From: a virus
DNA: 26,338 nucleotides
Direction: 5' to 3' (one strand)
Virus record (IMG/VR): IMGVR_UViG_3300020171_000117
Coordinates: 1-26,338 of that record
Notes under the pieces: model-generated
What the model was told of the DNA's origin: nothing
Database searches by the model: none
The model's input: only the letters and a program-made list of their open reading frames with translations
Shown: in pieces, positions 8,083 to 14,628 of the stretch
Layout: the number at the start of each line of letters is the position of its first letter
Numbering within the stretch: the first letter of the stretch is position 1
Position numbers and translations under genes: made by a program

Positions 8083-8658
8083 TTAAATCGCTGTATATCC
8101 AGTAGAAAAACTTGAAATTCTGGTTACATCACCATAGCATTGGCCATTTACAGATAGTGTTAAGCCGTCTGCTGATTCTGATATGGATTGTTCGCCAGCC
8201 GGCAAATAAACTTCTTCATATCTATAACCTAAAGTAGTTGAACTTGCTATCCATGCTATTTCCAATCTATAAGCGTATTTTGCAGTATTATCTGCAAAAT
8301 TAGGTAATGCTACTCCATCAATCGAAGTTTTACTTTTAAAACTATATAATTGAGTTGTCCCACTAATTTTAGTTACTCCACTTATCCAATCACTTAATAC
8401 TCTGGTATTTGTAGTATCCGCCAGCTTACATGAAAATGTAACTGGTAGTGGAGCATATCTTGGGTCATCAACTCCTTCAACATAATGAGCATCAGTATCA
8501 AACTGACCTCTATTCATAATTAGAGTTTCAGCCGTTCTTGGCCTTGAAGTAGGGCCAGAAAAATTCATTTCACAAAATAAAACTTCGAGATATCTTGTTG
8601 TTCCATTTAATCCAAATTCTGCTATTCTTAATTCACCATCTTTACCTTGTAATAACAT
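8083..8658 (-). CDS. Major tail tube protein, copy 2 (191 aa)
   Basis: It starts MLLQGKDGELRI and shares with its upstream neighbour an identical block running from about EVLFCEMNFSGP to PVTFSCKLADT, plus the C-terminal GEQSISESADGLTLSVNGQ. Only the segment before the core and the middle (about residues 85-150) differ. The strand-rich fold, position just ahead of the chaperones and perfect AGGAGGTGAT ribosome binding site (high expression) all fit a tube protein. Having two full copies suggests either two tube subunits or one tube and one tail-tip/decoration variant. Which one forms the tube cannot be decided from sequence. Confidence 0.7.
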   Translation of the reverse strand: MLLQGKDGELRIAEFGLNGTTRYLEVLFCEMNFSGPTSRPRTAETLIMNRGQFDTDAHYVEGVDDPRYAPLPVTFSCKLADTTNTRVLSDWISGVTKISGTTQLYSFKSKTSIDGVALPNFADNTAKYAYRLEIAWIASSTTLGYRYEEVYLPAGEQSISESADGLTLSVNGQCYGDVTRISSFSTGYTAI

Positions 8659-9210
8659 TTATATCACCTCCTGTTAAATAAATATTGCTATACTTGCTCC
8701 ACTATAGAAAGCGGTTATACGAGTTACATCACCATAGCATTGGCCATTTACAGATAGTGTCAAGCCGTCTGCTGATTCTGATATTGATTGTTCTCCATGT
8801 TTAAAGCAGACTTCTTCCCACCTATATCCTAAATCATTACTTGACCCATCCCACAACACTTCTACTCTATAACTTCTTTTGTTTGGATCTGCAAAAGAAG
8901 CCAAAGTATTTCCATCAATCGTAGAAGAGCCATCCCATGAATAAACTACACTTGATGCGCTTGCTGTATTAGTAACCGTAACTCCTCCAACTCCTTCGGC
9001 AGTTAGCCAATCCATTAACATTGTTGTATTAACTGTATCCGCCAGCTTACATGAAAATGTAACTGGTAGTGGAGCATATCTTGGGTCATCAACTCCTTCA
9101 ACATAATGAGCATCAGTATCAAACTGACCTCTATTCATAATTAGAGTTTCAGCCGTTCTTGGCCTTGAAGTAGGGCCAGAAAAATTCATTTCACAAAATA
9201 AAACTTCGAG
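8414..9210. repeat. 176-bp perfect direct repeat shared by the two tube genes
   Basis: Positions 8414-8589 and 9035-9210 read identically, base for base, as far as I can compare by eye. A second nearly identical block covers about 8125-8200 and 8724-8799 (a 38-bp perfect run with a few changes around it). The DNA between the blocks differs. Identity including third codon positions points to recent duplication or ongoing gene conversion. Confidence 0.9.
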
Positions 9211-9297
9211 CCAATAAGTAGTTCCGGAAGGGTCGCTTCCTCTAATAGCTCCTTTTTCATATATTCTTAATTCACCATCTTTACCTTGTAGTAACAT
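8674..9297 (-). CDS. Major tail tube protein, copy 1 (207 aa)
   Basis: This is a paralogue of the gene at 8083-8658, 15 nt upstream, with the same N-terminal core and C-terminal motif and a longer, different middle (GGVTVTNTASASSVVYSWDG). The N-terminus carries an extra seven or so residues (IRGSDPSG). GAGGTG lies seven bases before the ATG. The shared core is identical at the DNA level over 176 bp, while the centre is unrelated enough that only structure would align it. It follows the small helical gene at 9310 and the tail terminator. The role is as for its partner: tube subunit, or a variant that decorates or ends the tube. Confidence 0.7.
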   Translation of the reverse strand: MLLQGKDGELRIYEKGAIRGSDPSGTTYWLEVLFCEMNFSGPTSRPRTAETLIMNRGQFDTDAHYVEGVDDPRYAPLPVTFSCKLADTVNTTMLMDWLTAEGVGGVTVTNTASASSVVYSWDGSSTIDGNTLASFADPNKRSYRVEVLWDGSSNDLGYRWEEVCFKHGEQSISESADGLTLSVNGQCYGDVTRITAFYSGASIAIFI

Positions 9298-9309
9298 TTT
9301 TATTCACCT

Positions 9310-9489
9310 CTACTTTCCATAAGTATTTTCTACAGCAGTTATATCTTTTGTTTTTGTTTTAACTATTTTATTTTCTATTTTTTTAATGAGGCCTCTTTTT
9401 TTTAAGGCAACAAAAAGAGAAGAAGCCATATCTTTTGCTCGTCTTTTGGAAAGTCCACATTCACTTAATATTTCTTCATAATCTCTCAT
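9310..9489 (-). CDS. Small helical protein, HTH-like (59 aa), unknown role
   Basis: An ATG at 9487-9489 is preceded at seven bases by AGGAG (the ribosome binding site overlaps the TAG of the gene at 9500), which makes this a well-supported gene although short. It encodes 59 residues: EEILSECGLSKRRAKDMASS then FVALKKRGLI, a helix-turn-helix-like arrangement, followed by a basic Lys/Ile/Thr tail. Stop TAG at 9310-9312. It lies between tail terminator and tube genes, where phages often carry small unassigned proteins. DNA binding is only suggested by the helical pattern; a structural or chaperone role is equally possible. Confidence 0.7.
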   Translation of the reverse strand: MRDYEEILSECGLSKRRAKDMASSLFVALKKRGLIKKIENKIVKTKTKDITAVENTYGK

Positions 9490-9499
9490 TACATTTCTC

Positions 9500-9979
9500 C
9501 TATGGTTTATTTGTTTCTCGCGTATAACTTAGCTCAAACGCAATTATATACTGATATAATGTTTGGGCTTCAGGCATTGGGCTATCATTAACAATATCTC
9601 TAACTTTTATAATATCTAATTGCGAACTGTCACCTATATAATGTTTTAAATTTATAGATTGCCCAATACCAAAATAATTTGCTATTGTATCTCTAATGAC
9701 ATAATGTCTATCGCTAACTGTAACTCCAGATTTTTTTACAAATATATTTACCTGAAATAATACATCGCTAATTTCTCCATATTTACTTGAACTTGCTTGT
9801 CTTGCATAAACAGAACTTATATCAAGTATTCTTGGTTGCACCCATTCACTAACAGCAGTATCGTCGAAAGGGACTCCTTCCCAATTAATATTTAATCCTT
9901 CTATAGTATAAATAGTATCATAGAAATATTTTTCCAATGATCTTTTTAAATTAGTTGCTGATGCTTGAGTTAAAGCCAT
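9500..9979 (-). CDS. Tail terminator / tail completion protein (159 aa)
   Basis: It lies directly after the HK97-gp10-like gene and before the tube genes, the normal place of the tail terminator. The sequence has a short N-terminal helix (TNLKRSLEKYFYDTIY), then strands and two helices with VLFQVNIFVKK and DRHYVIRDTIANYF, ending in YQYIIAFELSYTRE. This alternation fits the small alpha/beta fold of terminator proteins that cap the tube and join it to the head. AAGGA lies 11 bases before the ATG. Family-level identity is inferred mainly from gene order. Confidence 0.65.
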   Translation of the reverse strand: MALTQASATNLKRSLEKYFYDTIYTIEGLNINWEGVPFDDTAVSEWVQPRILDISSVYARQASSSKYGEISDVLFQVNIFVKKSGVTVSDRHYVIRDTIANYFGIGQSINLKHYIGDSSQLDIIKVRDIVNDSPMPEAQTLYQYIIAFELSYTRETNKP

Positions 9980-9994
9980 TTATACTATTTTCCT

Positions 9995-10462
9995 TTAAAA
10001 ATTAAATTTATTCCATTCTTTTAAAAATTCATCTGATAATTCTTTTGGCATTTTATTTCGTCTTTTTCTCATACTAATTCTAACCATGCCGGCGGGAGCT
10101 TGTTCTTTACTACCGCCATATTCCAAAAACATAATATAATGAACACTGTTAATCATATCTACATATTTAGAAAAAGTTCCTTTTGTTTTATCTATAAATT
10201 TTCCTTCTTTCTTTCCTTTTTCTACCCCGCTACCACTTCCTAAATCAAAATTCATTCCAAGACCAACAATAGATGGGTACCAAGCCCCACGAGCCCGCCC
10301 TGTATCAACAGGATGCCTCCCTTTTGGAGGCGGTTGTAAAATATCGGCTAATAAATCAAATGCCATGTTCTTAATAACTATTTCTGTAGCTAAATCACTT
10401 TTTTTAATAAAATTTTTCAAATCTCTATTAAATTTTGCTGTTTCCATTTTTAATGTTATCAT
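9995..10462 (-). CDS. HK97 gp10-like head-tail / tail completion protein (155 aa)
   Basis: The motifs PVDTGRARGAWYP (about residues 50-62) and YIMFLEYGGSKEQAPAGMVR (about 108-127) are hallmarks of the HK97 gp10-like family, which completes the neck or tail joining. I start it at the ATG 10460-10462 rather than at the TTG at 10492. The ATG has AAGGAAGGG upstream and forms an ATGA overlap with the preceding stop, whereas the TTG lacks a binding site and would overlap the previous gene by 31 bases. The protein is basic overall. Confidence 0.85.
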   Translation of the reverse strand: MITLKMETAKFNRDLKNFIKKSDLATEIVIKNMAFDLLADILQPPPKGRHPVDTGRARGAWYPSIVGLGMNFDLGSGSGVEKGKKEGKFIDKTKGTFSKYVDMINSVHYIMFLEYGGSKEQAPAGMVRISMRKRRNKMPKELSDEFLKEWNKFNF

Positions 10463-10869
10463 CAACAAACCCTTCCTTGCAAAAAGTAGCAAATATTTAA
10501 AGGATCTCTATTTATACTTTTTATTTGATATGTAGTTGCACTTTGATAAATGGAATTTGACTCAACTATCATATCATCAACTGATAATGTCCCTGAAACA
10601 GAAGAAGTATCTAAAATAAATTTGACATCTCCCATCTCTATTAATCCGCCTGATTTATCTATTTCATCAAGTAAATAACTTCCTTTAAAACTTGCCACAG
10701 ATGATATTGTATACATATCTGGAATAATTCCAGTTGTTGGATTCCATGTACTAACAGTAGCTCCAGACATTTTATAAGTTATTGTCGTACTTATTACATC
10801 ATCCCCAATAATATCCTGTATATCTAATCTAATACTATCAATTTCAGATTGAGTTAATATTGATACCAT
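10462..10869 (-). CDS. Head closure / head-tail joining protein (135 aa)
   Basis: A small beta-rich protein in the neck block. It has YKMSGATVSTWNPTTGI, SFKGSYLLDEIDKSGGLIEMGDVKFIL and TTYQIKSINRDPLN. Such alternating strands with 'G-D-x-x-F-I-L' are typical of head-closure (SPP1 gp16/HK97 gp7-like) proteins that bind under the connector. It ends in the three consecutive stops TGA TGA TAA, and the first TGA overlaps the next ATG. Upstream, its frame is continuous with the connector gene except for a TGA at 10876-10878. The name is by gene order and fold pattern. Confidence 0.65.
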   Translation of the reverse strand: MVSILTQSEIDSIRLDIQDIIGDDVISTTITYKMSGATVSTWNPTTGIIPDMYTISSVASFKGSYLLDEIDKSGGLIEMGDVKFILDTSSVSGTLSVDDMIVESNSIYQSATTYQIKSINRDPLNICYFLQGRVC

Positions 10870-10875
10870 TTTTAA

Positions 10876-11247
10876 TCAGACCCCAATGTATTCGCTTTTA
10901 TCTGTGCCAATGCTGCTAATATCATAATTCATAGAATCAACATATTCAACGGCATCTATCCCTGACCTTGAATCAAAAATTTTAGCAAGAGACATATAAT
11001 ATTCTGCTTTTTTCGTTTTATCTAAAGAAATATCGCCTTTACCAAGACCAAGTTTAATTGCTTCTTTTGCATATTTAGCGGCTAATGATCGGCAACAATC
11101 AGCAGCAGACGCCCAAAGATCATCACTATTCTGATCTAATATTGCTGTAAGTTCTGCATCTTCAAAAACATAATCAGTAGATGTAACATCGTTTACAAGG
11201 GTTCGTAATAATCCTTCTGAGGTCGAGGCATCATGGGTAAAAGCCAT
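10876..11247 (-). CDS. Head-tail connector (HK97 gp6-like) protein (123 aa)
   Basis: This helical protein has the pattern TSEGLLRTLVNDV...YVFEDAELTAILDQN, then DLWASAADCCRSLAAKYAKEA and KTKKAEYYMSLAKIF. It matches the connector-adaptor family: 'L-R-x-L-x-N/D-D', 'F-x-D-x-E-L-x-x-x-L', then an Ala-rich helix. These proteins form a ring under the portal. AAAGGA precedes the ATG by seven bases. It stops with TGA and is followed six bases later by the ATG of the head-closure gene in the same frame. Confidence 0.75.
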   Translation of the reverse strand: MAFTHDASTSEGLLRTLVNDVTSTDYVFEDAELTAILDQNSDDLWASAADCCRSLAAKYAKEAIKLGLGKGDISLDKTKKAEYYMSLAKIFDSRSGIDAVEYVDSMNYDISSIGTDKSEYIGV

Positions 11248-11250
11248 TTT

Positions 11251-11487
11251 TTATTCCTTTGTTTTTTTCAATATTCTTTTCTTAGATTCTTCACCGTCCA
11301 ATAAAATTTTTATTTCTTTAAGTTCATTCAAAATAGCCAGATTCGCATATACACTTAAAATAGATAATGTATTACTTTTTAAATGCAATTGCTTTGTTGC
11401 TGCAAGAAAATTGTTCATAAAAGCTTTATTATTTAATAGTTCTTCTACTTCAGGAATTTGAAATTTCTTAAAAATACTTTCTGCCAT
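11251..11487 (-). CDS. Small helical phage protein of unknown function (78 aa)
   Basis: It has a strong GGAGG nine bases before its ATG and sits two bases after the gene ending at 11490. The sequence is helical, IPEVEELLNNKAFMNNFLAATKQLHLKSN, followed by a leucine/alanine helix (ILSVYANLAILNELKEIKILL) and a basic tail. There is no enzyme, zinc or membrane motif. Its position between the capsid-side small proteins and the connector suggests a virion or assembly role, but I do not recognise the family. Confidence 0.6.
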   Translation of the reverse strand: MAESIFKKFQIPEVEELLNNKAFMNNFLAATKQLHLKSNTLSILSVYANLAILNELKEIKILLDGEESKKRILKKTKE

Positions 11488-11489
11488 TA

Positions 11490-11765
11490 TTAACTTCCTC
11501 CATTTTGTTTCTTTATAGCGATTGGAATTTTAGCCGCCCCTACTTGTACAATTTGCATATTGGGAGTAATTTCTTTAGGTGATAAAAACATTTTATTCTC
11601 TAAATCAAAAACCCAGTCTAAAGGAATATTCATTTTTAACTTCTCGCTAAGAATAATATTGACTAAGTTTGCTTCTGTTGTCTGAATAACTGATTTTAAA
11701 TTCTTAATTTCTGATTGATAAAAAGCAATTGCATTAATTCCTTCTGCTGTAACTTGTTTTGACAT
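11490..11765 (-). CDS. Small phage protein (91 aa) that is the C-terminal part of the fused frame
   Basis: Inside the long frame at 11490-13595, codon 611 is an ATG preceded at seven bases by a perfect AAGGAG (11773-11778). Translation from here gives a 91-residue protein: MSKQVTAEGINAIAFYQSEI, then a helix, then IPLDWVFDLENKMFLSP, and a short Gly-ending tail. The helix-then-WxFDxEN pattern looks to me like small phage proteins of head-neck regions. The Wzy domain upstream needs no such tail. I therefore think this is an older phage gene with its own start that became joined in frame to an inserted gene. Both the free and fused forms could be made. Confidence 0.6.
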   Translation of the reverse strand: MSKQVTAEGINAIAFYQSEIKNLKSVIQTTEANLVNIILSEKLKMNIPLDWVFDLENKMFLSPKEITPNMQIVQVGAAKIPIAIKKQNGGS

Positions 11766-13595
11766 AATTCTTCTCCTTGGAAATGGCGCAAGATGCCATA
11801 TTTTTTGTAATTCAGCTTTAGCGGCATCAAATAATGGATAAAAAAATAATGAATCCTTAAAAAACCTAACTGCATCTTCATATTGTTTATTTGCTACTTT
11901 TGCTATTCCACTGTTTAAAGCCATCACCCATGCCGGAGTCATCCCATCAAAATGTTGCCTCATAGATTCTGCATGTTGATCTGCTTCATTTGGAAAAGCA
12001 TCTATATATCCAATCATAGCATGTGTTCTAAATATTGTATCTTTTGGACAATAAGTTAATGCCTTTTGCAAATATCGTTCTTTATTAATTGCTACTGATG
12101 AAAAACTGTAACATCTGAAATAATAATTTCCTAAATTTGGTTTTATTGACCCTTCCCATATCATCGCCGACAAAGCCAGTAATACAAATAACACTAAAAT
12201 AAAATTACTTTGAAAACTTATTAATTCTATACTTCCGGTAATTCCTTCAATCATAGCTAAACCAATCCATATTGCTAATACAGATGAAGAAAGTCTTAAT
12301 GGAAAGAAAAAGAAAACATTAACGAGAACTCCTATGATACCAGAAAGAACTCCACTAATTAAAACGAAATCTTTTATTGAATTAACATTGCATAAAAATT
12401 CAAAGCCATGAAAAAATATAATAAACAAAATAACTAAAAATAATAATCCGCCTGTAATTCCGCCTTCAACAAAATTTTCTATAAAATCATTATGACATTC
12501 CCTCGGCTGTGGTGTTTGATAATTTTTTCCAAGAAATTGCCCATCTTTAGCATGTAATACTCCTTGTGCATAATATACTTCTTTTCTATATGTTCTTAAT
12601 CCGTAGCCTTGTAATGGTTTCTTTTTTATCAATTCCCATGCAGCTCTCCAATATCGCAATCTATATCTTAAATGAGCAATTGGATGATCTTGATGAGTAT
12701 GTTCTATGTCTAAATGCGTATTTATTCTACATTGCTTATTTGATAATATTTTTAACGGATTGATTCTTCTTACTTTTAATAAAAAATGCAGTCCAATAAA
12801 TAAAACAAAAGACAATAAAGCTAAAAACAAATGCATTGGCAAATTAGCAAATAATACAAAGCACGAATCAAAAACCAATCCTCTGAAAGAAATTAAAAAT
12901 AAGAAAGATAATATTGAAATTACTATTGCTAATATTGCTGCCCTACATTGAGTACATATTATAGCTGAAACTAAAATCATAATAGACAACAAAAACCAGA
13001 TTGATATTTCTACTGTTAAAAATATTAAAAATGGCAATGCTGATAAAAAATAGCCTGCTGCAAAATTAGTGTTTCCCAAACTCGATATTGATCTACTGTC
13101 TATAAAATTCTTATTATAAAAAAATGTTGGTATTTGTTCTTTAGTCTTCCCTTTAAAATCTTCTGTTCTTGATTTTACTCTTTCTGGAAATAAAAAATCT
13201 ATCCTAAACTTTTGTCCAATTGCATATATGGAAGTTATCATTGAAACAAAAAACACAGATAAACTTACACCAACAATATTACTAAAATTTTTAAACAAAT
13301 AGCTTGCAATTATAAATCCAAATATTGAAACAAATATTAACGGTACGTCTCTTAACGAATTATGTGGAACTGTTGACCATGAACAGCTCATCATTAAATA
13401 CAAAAAATATAAAAGAGCCAAAACACTTGTTAAATTTATTGGAAAAAATCCATTACTAATAAAAAATATTGTTGTTAGACTTATACCGATCGCTGCTATT
13501 CCAATTTGTGGTAAAATATATCCATCTAAACTTTTTAAAGGACAAAAAACTAATGGTGAAATTATTAATGTTAAACATAAAAATAATAAATCCAA
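11490..13595 (-). CDS. O-antigen polymerase/ligase (Wzy/WaaL-like) with TPR, fused to small phage protein (701 aa)
   Basis: It starts at a TTG (13593-13595) with AAGGAG five bases upstream. There are about a dozen hydrophobic membrane segments between residues 1 and 475. Family motifs: SISSLGNTNFAAGYFLSALPF (about 169-189, part of the typical 'G-N-x-N' loop), RYRLRYWRAAWELIKKKPLQGYG (about 310-332) and PRECHNDFIENFVEGG (364-379), containing the His-Asn of the Wzy_C/O-antigen-ligase family. A helical repeat part (about 500-600, TPR-like, 'KQYEDAVRFFKDSLFFYPL') follows, then a separate phage protein from codon 611. Such enzymes polymerise or ligate lipid-linked O-units at the inner membrane. 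It lies between virion genes, which is a very odd place, and probably was acquired. Confidence 0.85.
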   Translation of the reverse strand: MDLLFLCLTLIISPLVFCPLKSLDGYILPQIGIAAIGISLTTIFFISNGFFPINLTSVLALLYFLYLMMSCSWSTVPHNSLRDVPLIFVSIFGFIIASYLFKNFSNIVGVSLSVFFVSMITSIYAIGQKFRIDFLFPERVKSRTEDFKGKTKEQIPTFFYNKNFIDSRSISSLGNTNFAAGYFLSALPFLIFLTVEISIWFLLSIMILVSAIICTQCRAAILAIVISILSFLFLISFRGLVFDSCFVLFANLPMHLFLALLSFVLFIGLHFLLKVRRINPLKILSNKQCRINTHLDIEHTHQDHPIAHLRYRLRYWRAAWELIKKKPLQGYGLRTYRKEVYYAQGVLHAKDGQFLGKNYQTPQPRECHNDFIENFVEGGITGGLLFLVILFIIFFHGFEFLCNVNSIKDFVLISGVLSGIIGVLVNVFFFFPLRLSSSVLAIWIGLAMIEGITGSIELISFQSNFILVLFVLLALSAMIWEGSIKPNLGNYYFRCYSFSSVAINKERYLQKALTYCPKDTIFRTHAMIGYIDAFPNEADQHAESMRQHFDGMTPAWVMALNSGIAKVANKQYEDAVRFFKDSLFFYPLFDAAKAELQKIWHLAPFPRRRIMSKQVTAEGINAIAFYQSEIKNLKSVIQTTEANLVNIILSEKLKMNIPLDWVFDLENKMFLSPKEITPNMQIVQVGAAKIPIAIKKQNGGS

Positions 13596-13622
13596 ATTAT
13601 CTCCTTGTCTATCTTTAGTAAT

Positions 13623-13937
13623 TTATGCTCTTTTTATAATCAACTGAGCGGTACTATCAAGACTGCTTCCACTTACATCTAAATATGGTCTCACTCTTTC
13701 TCCGTCAAAATATATAGTTCTTTGATCATTTGCATTACTATGAACGATATGAGCTAAAGTAGCTCCGCTTATATTTACATTTTTTAAAACCCATATATCT
13801 GTTACATGTGGAATAAACATTATATAAGTAACTCTAATTCCAGCATCAGCAGCGGAGAAAGTATCTGTCCATGTCCAATTAGTGTCTATTGCCGTAAGAC
13901 ATGTTACATTGCCTGTTGTCGTTATTGTATTTGCCAT
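13623..13937 (-). CDS. Small capsid-associated protein (104 aa), function unknown
   Basis: A GAGGT site just before the ATG and a position after a terminator-like hairpin support translation. The protein is beta-rich with no charged domain: NVTCLTAIDTNWTWTDTF, YIMFIPHVTDIWVLKN, IYFDGERVRPYLDVSGSS. This resembles small head-decoration or fibre-base proteins in phages, but I do not recognise a family. The gene lies between the Gly-rich virion protein and the Wzy insertion, 27 nt before the latter. Confidence 0.55.
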   Translation of the reverse strand: MANTITTTGNVTCLTAIDTNWTWTDTFSAADAGIRVTYIMFIPHVTDIWVLKNVNISGATLAHIVHSNANDQRTIYFDGERVRPYLDVSGSSLDSTAQLIIKRA

Positions 13938-13951
13938 AATTTACCTCATAT

Positions 13952-14003
13952 AAAAAAATAGCAGATATAAGAGGCTTTTGATAAACTTCCTATATCTGCT
14001 ATT
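13952..14003 (-). terminator. Rho-independent terminator after the Gly-rich virion gene
   Basis: On the minus strand AATAGCAGATATA and TATATCTGCTATT (plus-strand arms 13957-13969 and 13991-14003) form a perfect 13-bp stem that extends by three more pairs (one a G-U wobble), with about 15 bases of loop, followed by seven T. It lies 13 nt after the stop at 14017 and just before the next ribosome binding site, so readthrough must feed the genes downstream or a weak promoter lies there. Confidence 0.85.
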
Positions 14004-14016
14004 GTTGTCAAATTAA

Positions 14017-14490
14017 TTAAGTTCCAAAAGCCATCCAGGCCAAACTTCCACCGCTTGACTTTAAAACAGCAGGAGTTAATGAAGTTCCACCATACATCAA
14101 ACCTGCTGTTACTGAGCCATCAGAAGTTGTAATACTGTGTTGAACCCATTCCACTCCATATGCTGCTGTTGGCGCAGAAGCCGGATCATTATAAAGCGAG
14201 CCAACAAATGTAGTTACTGTTGTTAGTCCAGTTGATATTAATACTGAAGAACCAGCCCAATTTGCAATACCTCCTGCAAATATTCCTCCAGCAGCCGTTC
14301 CGGCCATTACAACCCCACCTGCTCCATCTAAATAACCAACTTCAGTGGGCGTAATGCCAGTATTTCCGCTATACAATAGTCCCCCTTCAGCTAATGTTAC
14401 GCCTGAAGGTACCGTAGCTATTGTAGCCCCAGAAAGAATACCTCTCTGAGATAATCTCGATCCTCTTCCTGTTCCTTTTGATCTTGCCAT
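14017..14490 (-). CDS. Gly/Ala/Thr-rich virion protein, head-fibre or decoration-like (157 aa)
   Basis: A basic N-terminus (MARSKGTGRGSRLSQRG) leads into a low-complexity Gly/Ala/Thr/Val beta region with ITPTEVGYLDGAGG. This resembles the 'T-E-x-x-Y-L-D-G' repeat known from phage tail fibres and head fibres. It has the strongest ribosome binding site in the block (AAGGAGG) and lies immediately downstream of the major capsid gene, so it is probably abundant. It is followed by a terminator. A decoration or head-fibre role is inferred. Confidence 0.55.
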   Translation of the reverse strand: MARSKGTGRGSRLSQRGILSGATIATVPSGVTLAEGGLLYSGNTGITPTEVGYLDGAGGVVMAGTAAGGIFAGGIANWAGSSVLISTGLTTVTTFVGSLYNDPASAPTAAYGVEWVQHSITTSDGSVTAGLMYGGTSLTPAVLKSSGGSLAWMAFGT

Positions 14491-14524
14491 TTTTCAGTTC
14501 CTCCTTAAAAAATCAAATTAATAT

Positions 14525-14550
14525 AGCGGGTGAAACTAATAGCCACCGCT
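14525..14550 (-). terminator. Weaker hairpin before the Gly-rich virion gene
   Basis: On the minus strand AGCGGTGG and CACCCGCT (plus arms 14543-14550 and 14525-14532) form a stem of five pairs, a one-base bulge and two more, with a ten-base loop. AT-rich DNA with GATTTTTT follows after about ten bases. It could be a weak terminator or an RNA-stabilising hairpin between the capsid gene and its neighbour. Confidence 0.4.
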
Positions 14551-14574
14551 TTATAAACTTTCTTCTGTTTTTTA

Positions 14575-14616
14575 AATAGGGAGAATGGAGAAACATTTAA
14601 CAACATTCTCCCTATT
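14575..14616 (-). terminator. 13-bp hairpin after the major capsid gene
   Basis: AATAGGGAGAATG (14575-14587) and CATTCTCCCTATT (14604-14616) form a perfect inverted repeat with a 16-base loop, 12 nt after the capsid stop. On the minus strand it is followed only by TAAAAAAC, not a T run, so it may act as a 3' stability or processing hairpin that sets the capsid mRNA level rather than a full terminator. Confidence 0.6.
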
Positions 14617-14628
14617 ATTTAATTACAT

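Noticed and set aside
8083-9297. Diversity-generating retroelement explaining the variable middles of the tube genes
   Set aside because: No reverse transcriptase or template repeat was seen, and the differences include length changes rather than A-specific substitutions.
9995-10492. TTG start at 10492 for the HK97-gp10-like gene
   Set aside because: It lacks a ribosome binding site and overlaps the previous gene by 31 bases; the ATG at 10462 has a good site and ATGA coupling.
10462-11247. Connector and head-closure genes as one protein joined by readthrough of TGA 10876-10878
   Set aside because: They are in the same frame with only six bases between stop and ATG, but each matches a separate standard neck protein in size; in-frame spacing has a one in three chance.
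11696-11881. Second minus-strand frame overlapping the Wzy gene end
   Set aside because: It is out of phase with a well-supported gene, lacks a ribosome binding site and has no recognisable pattern.
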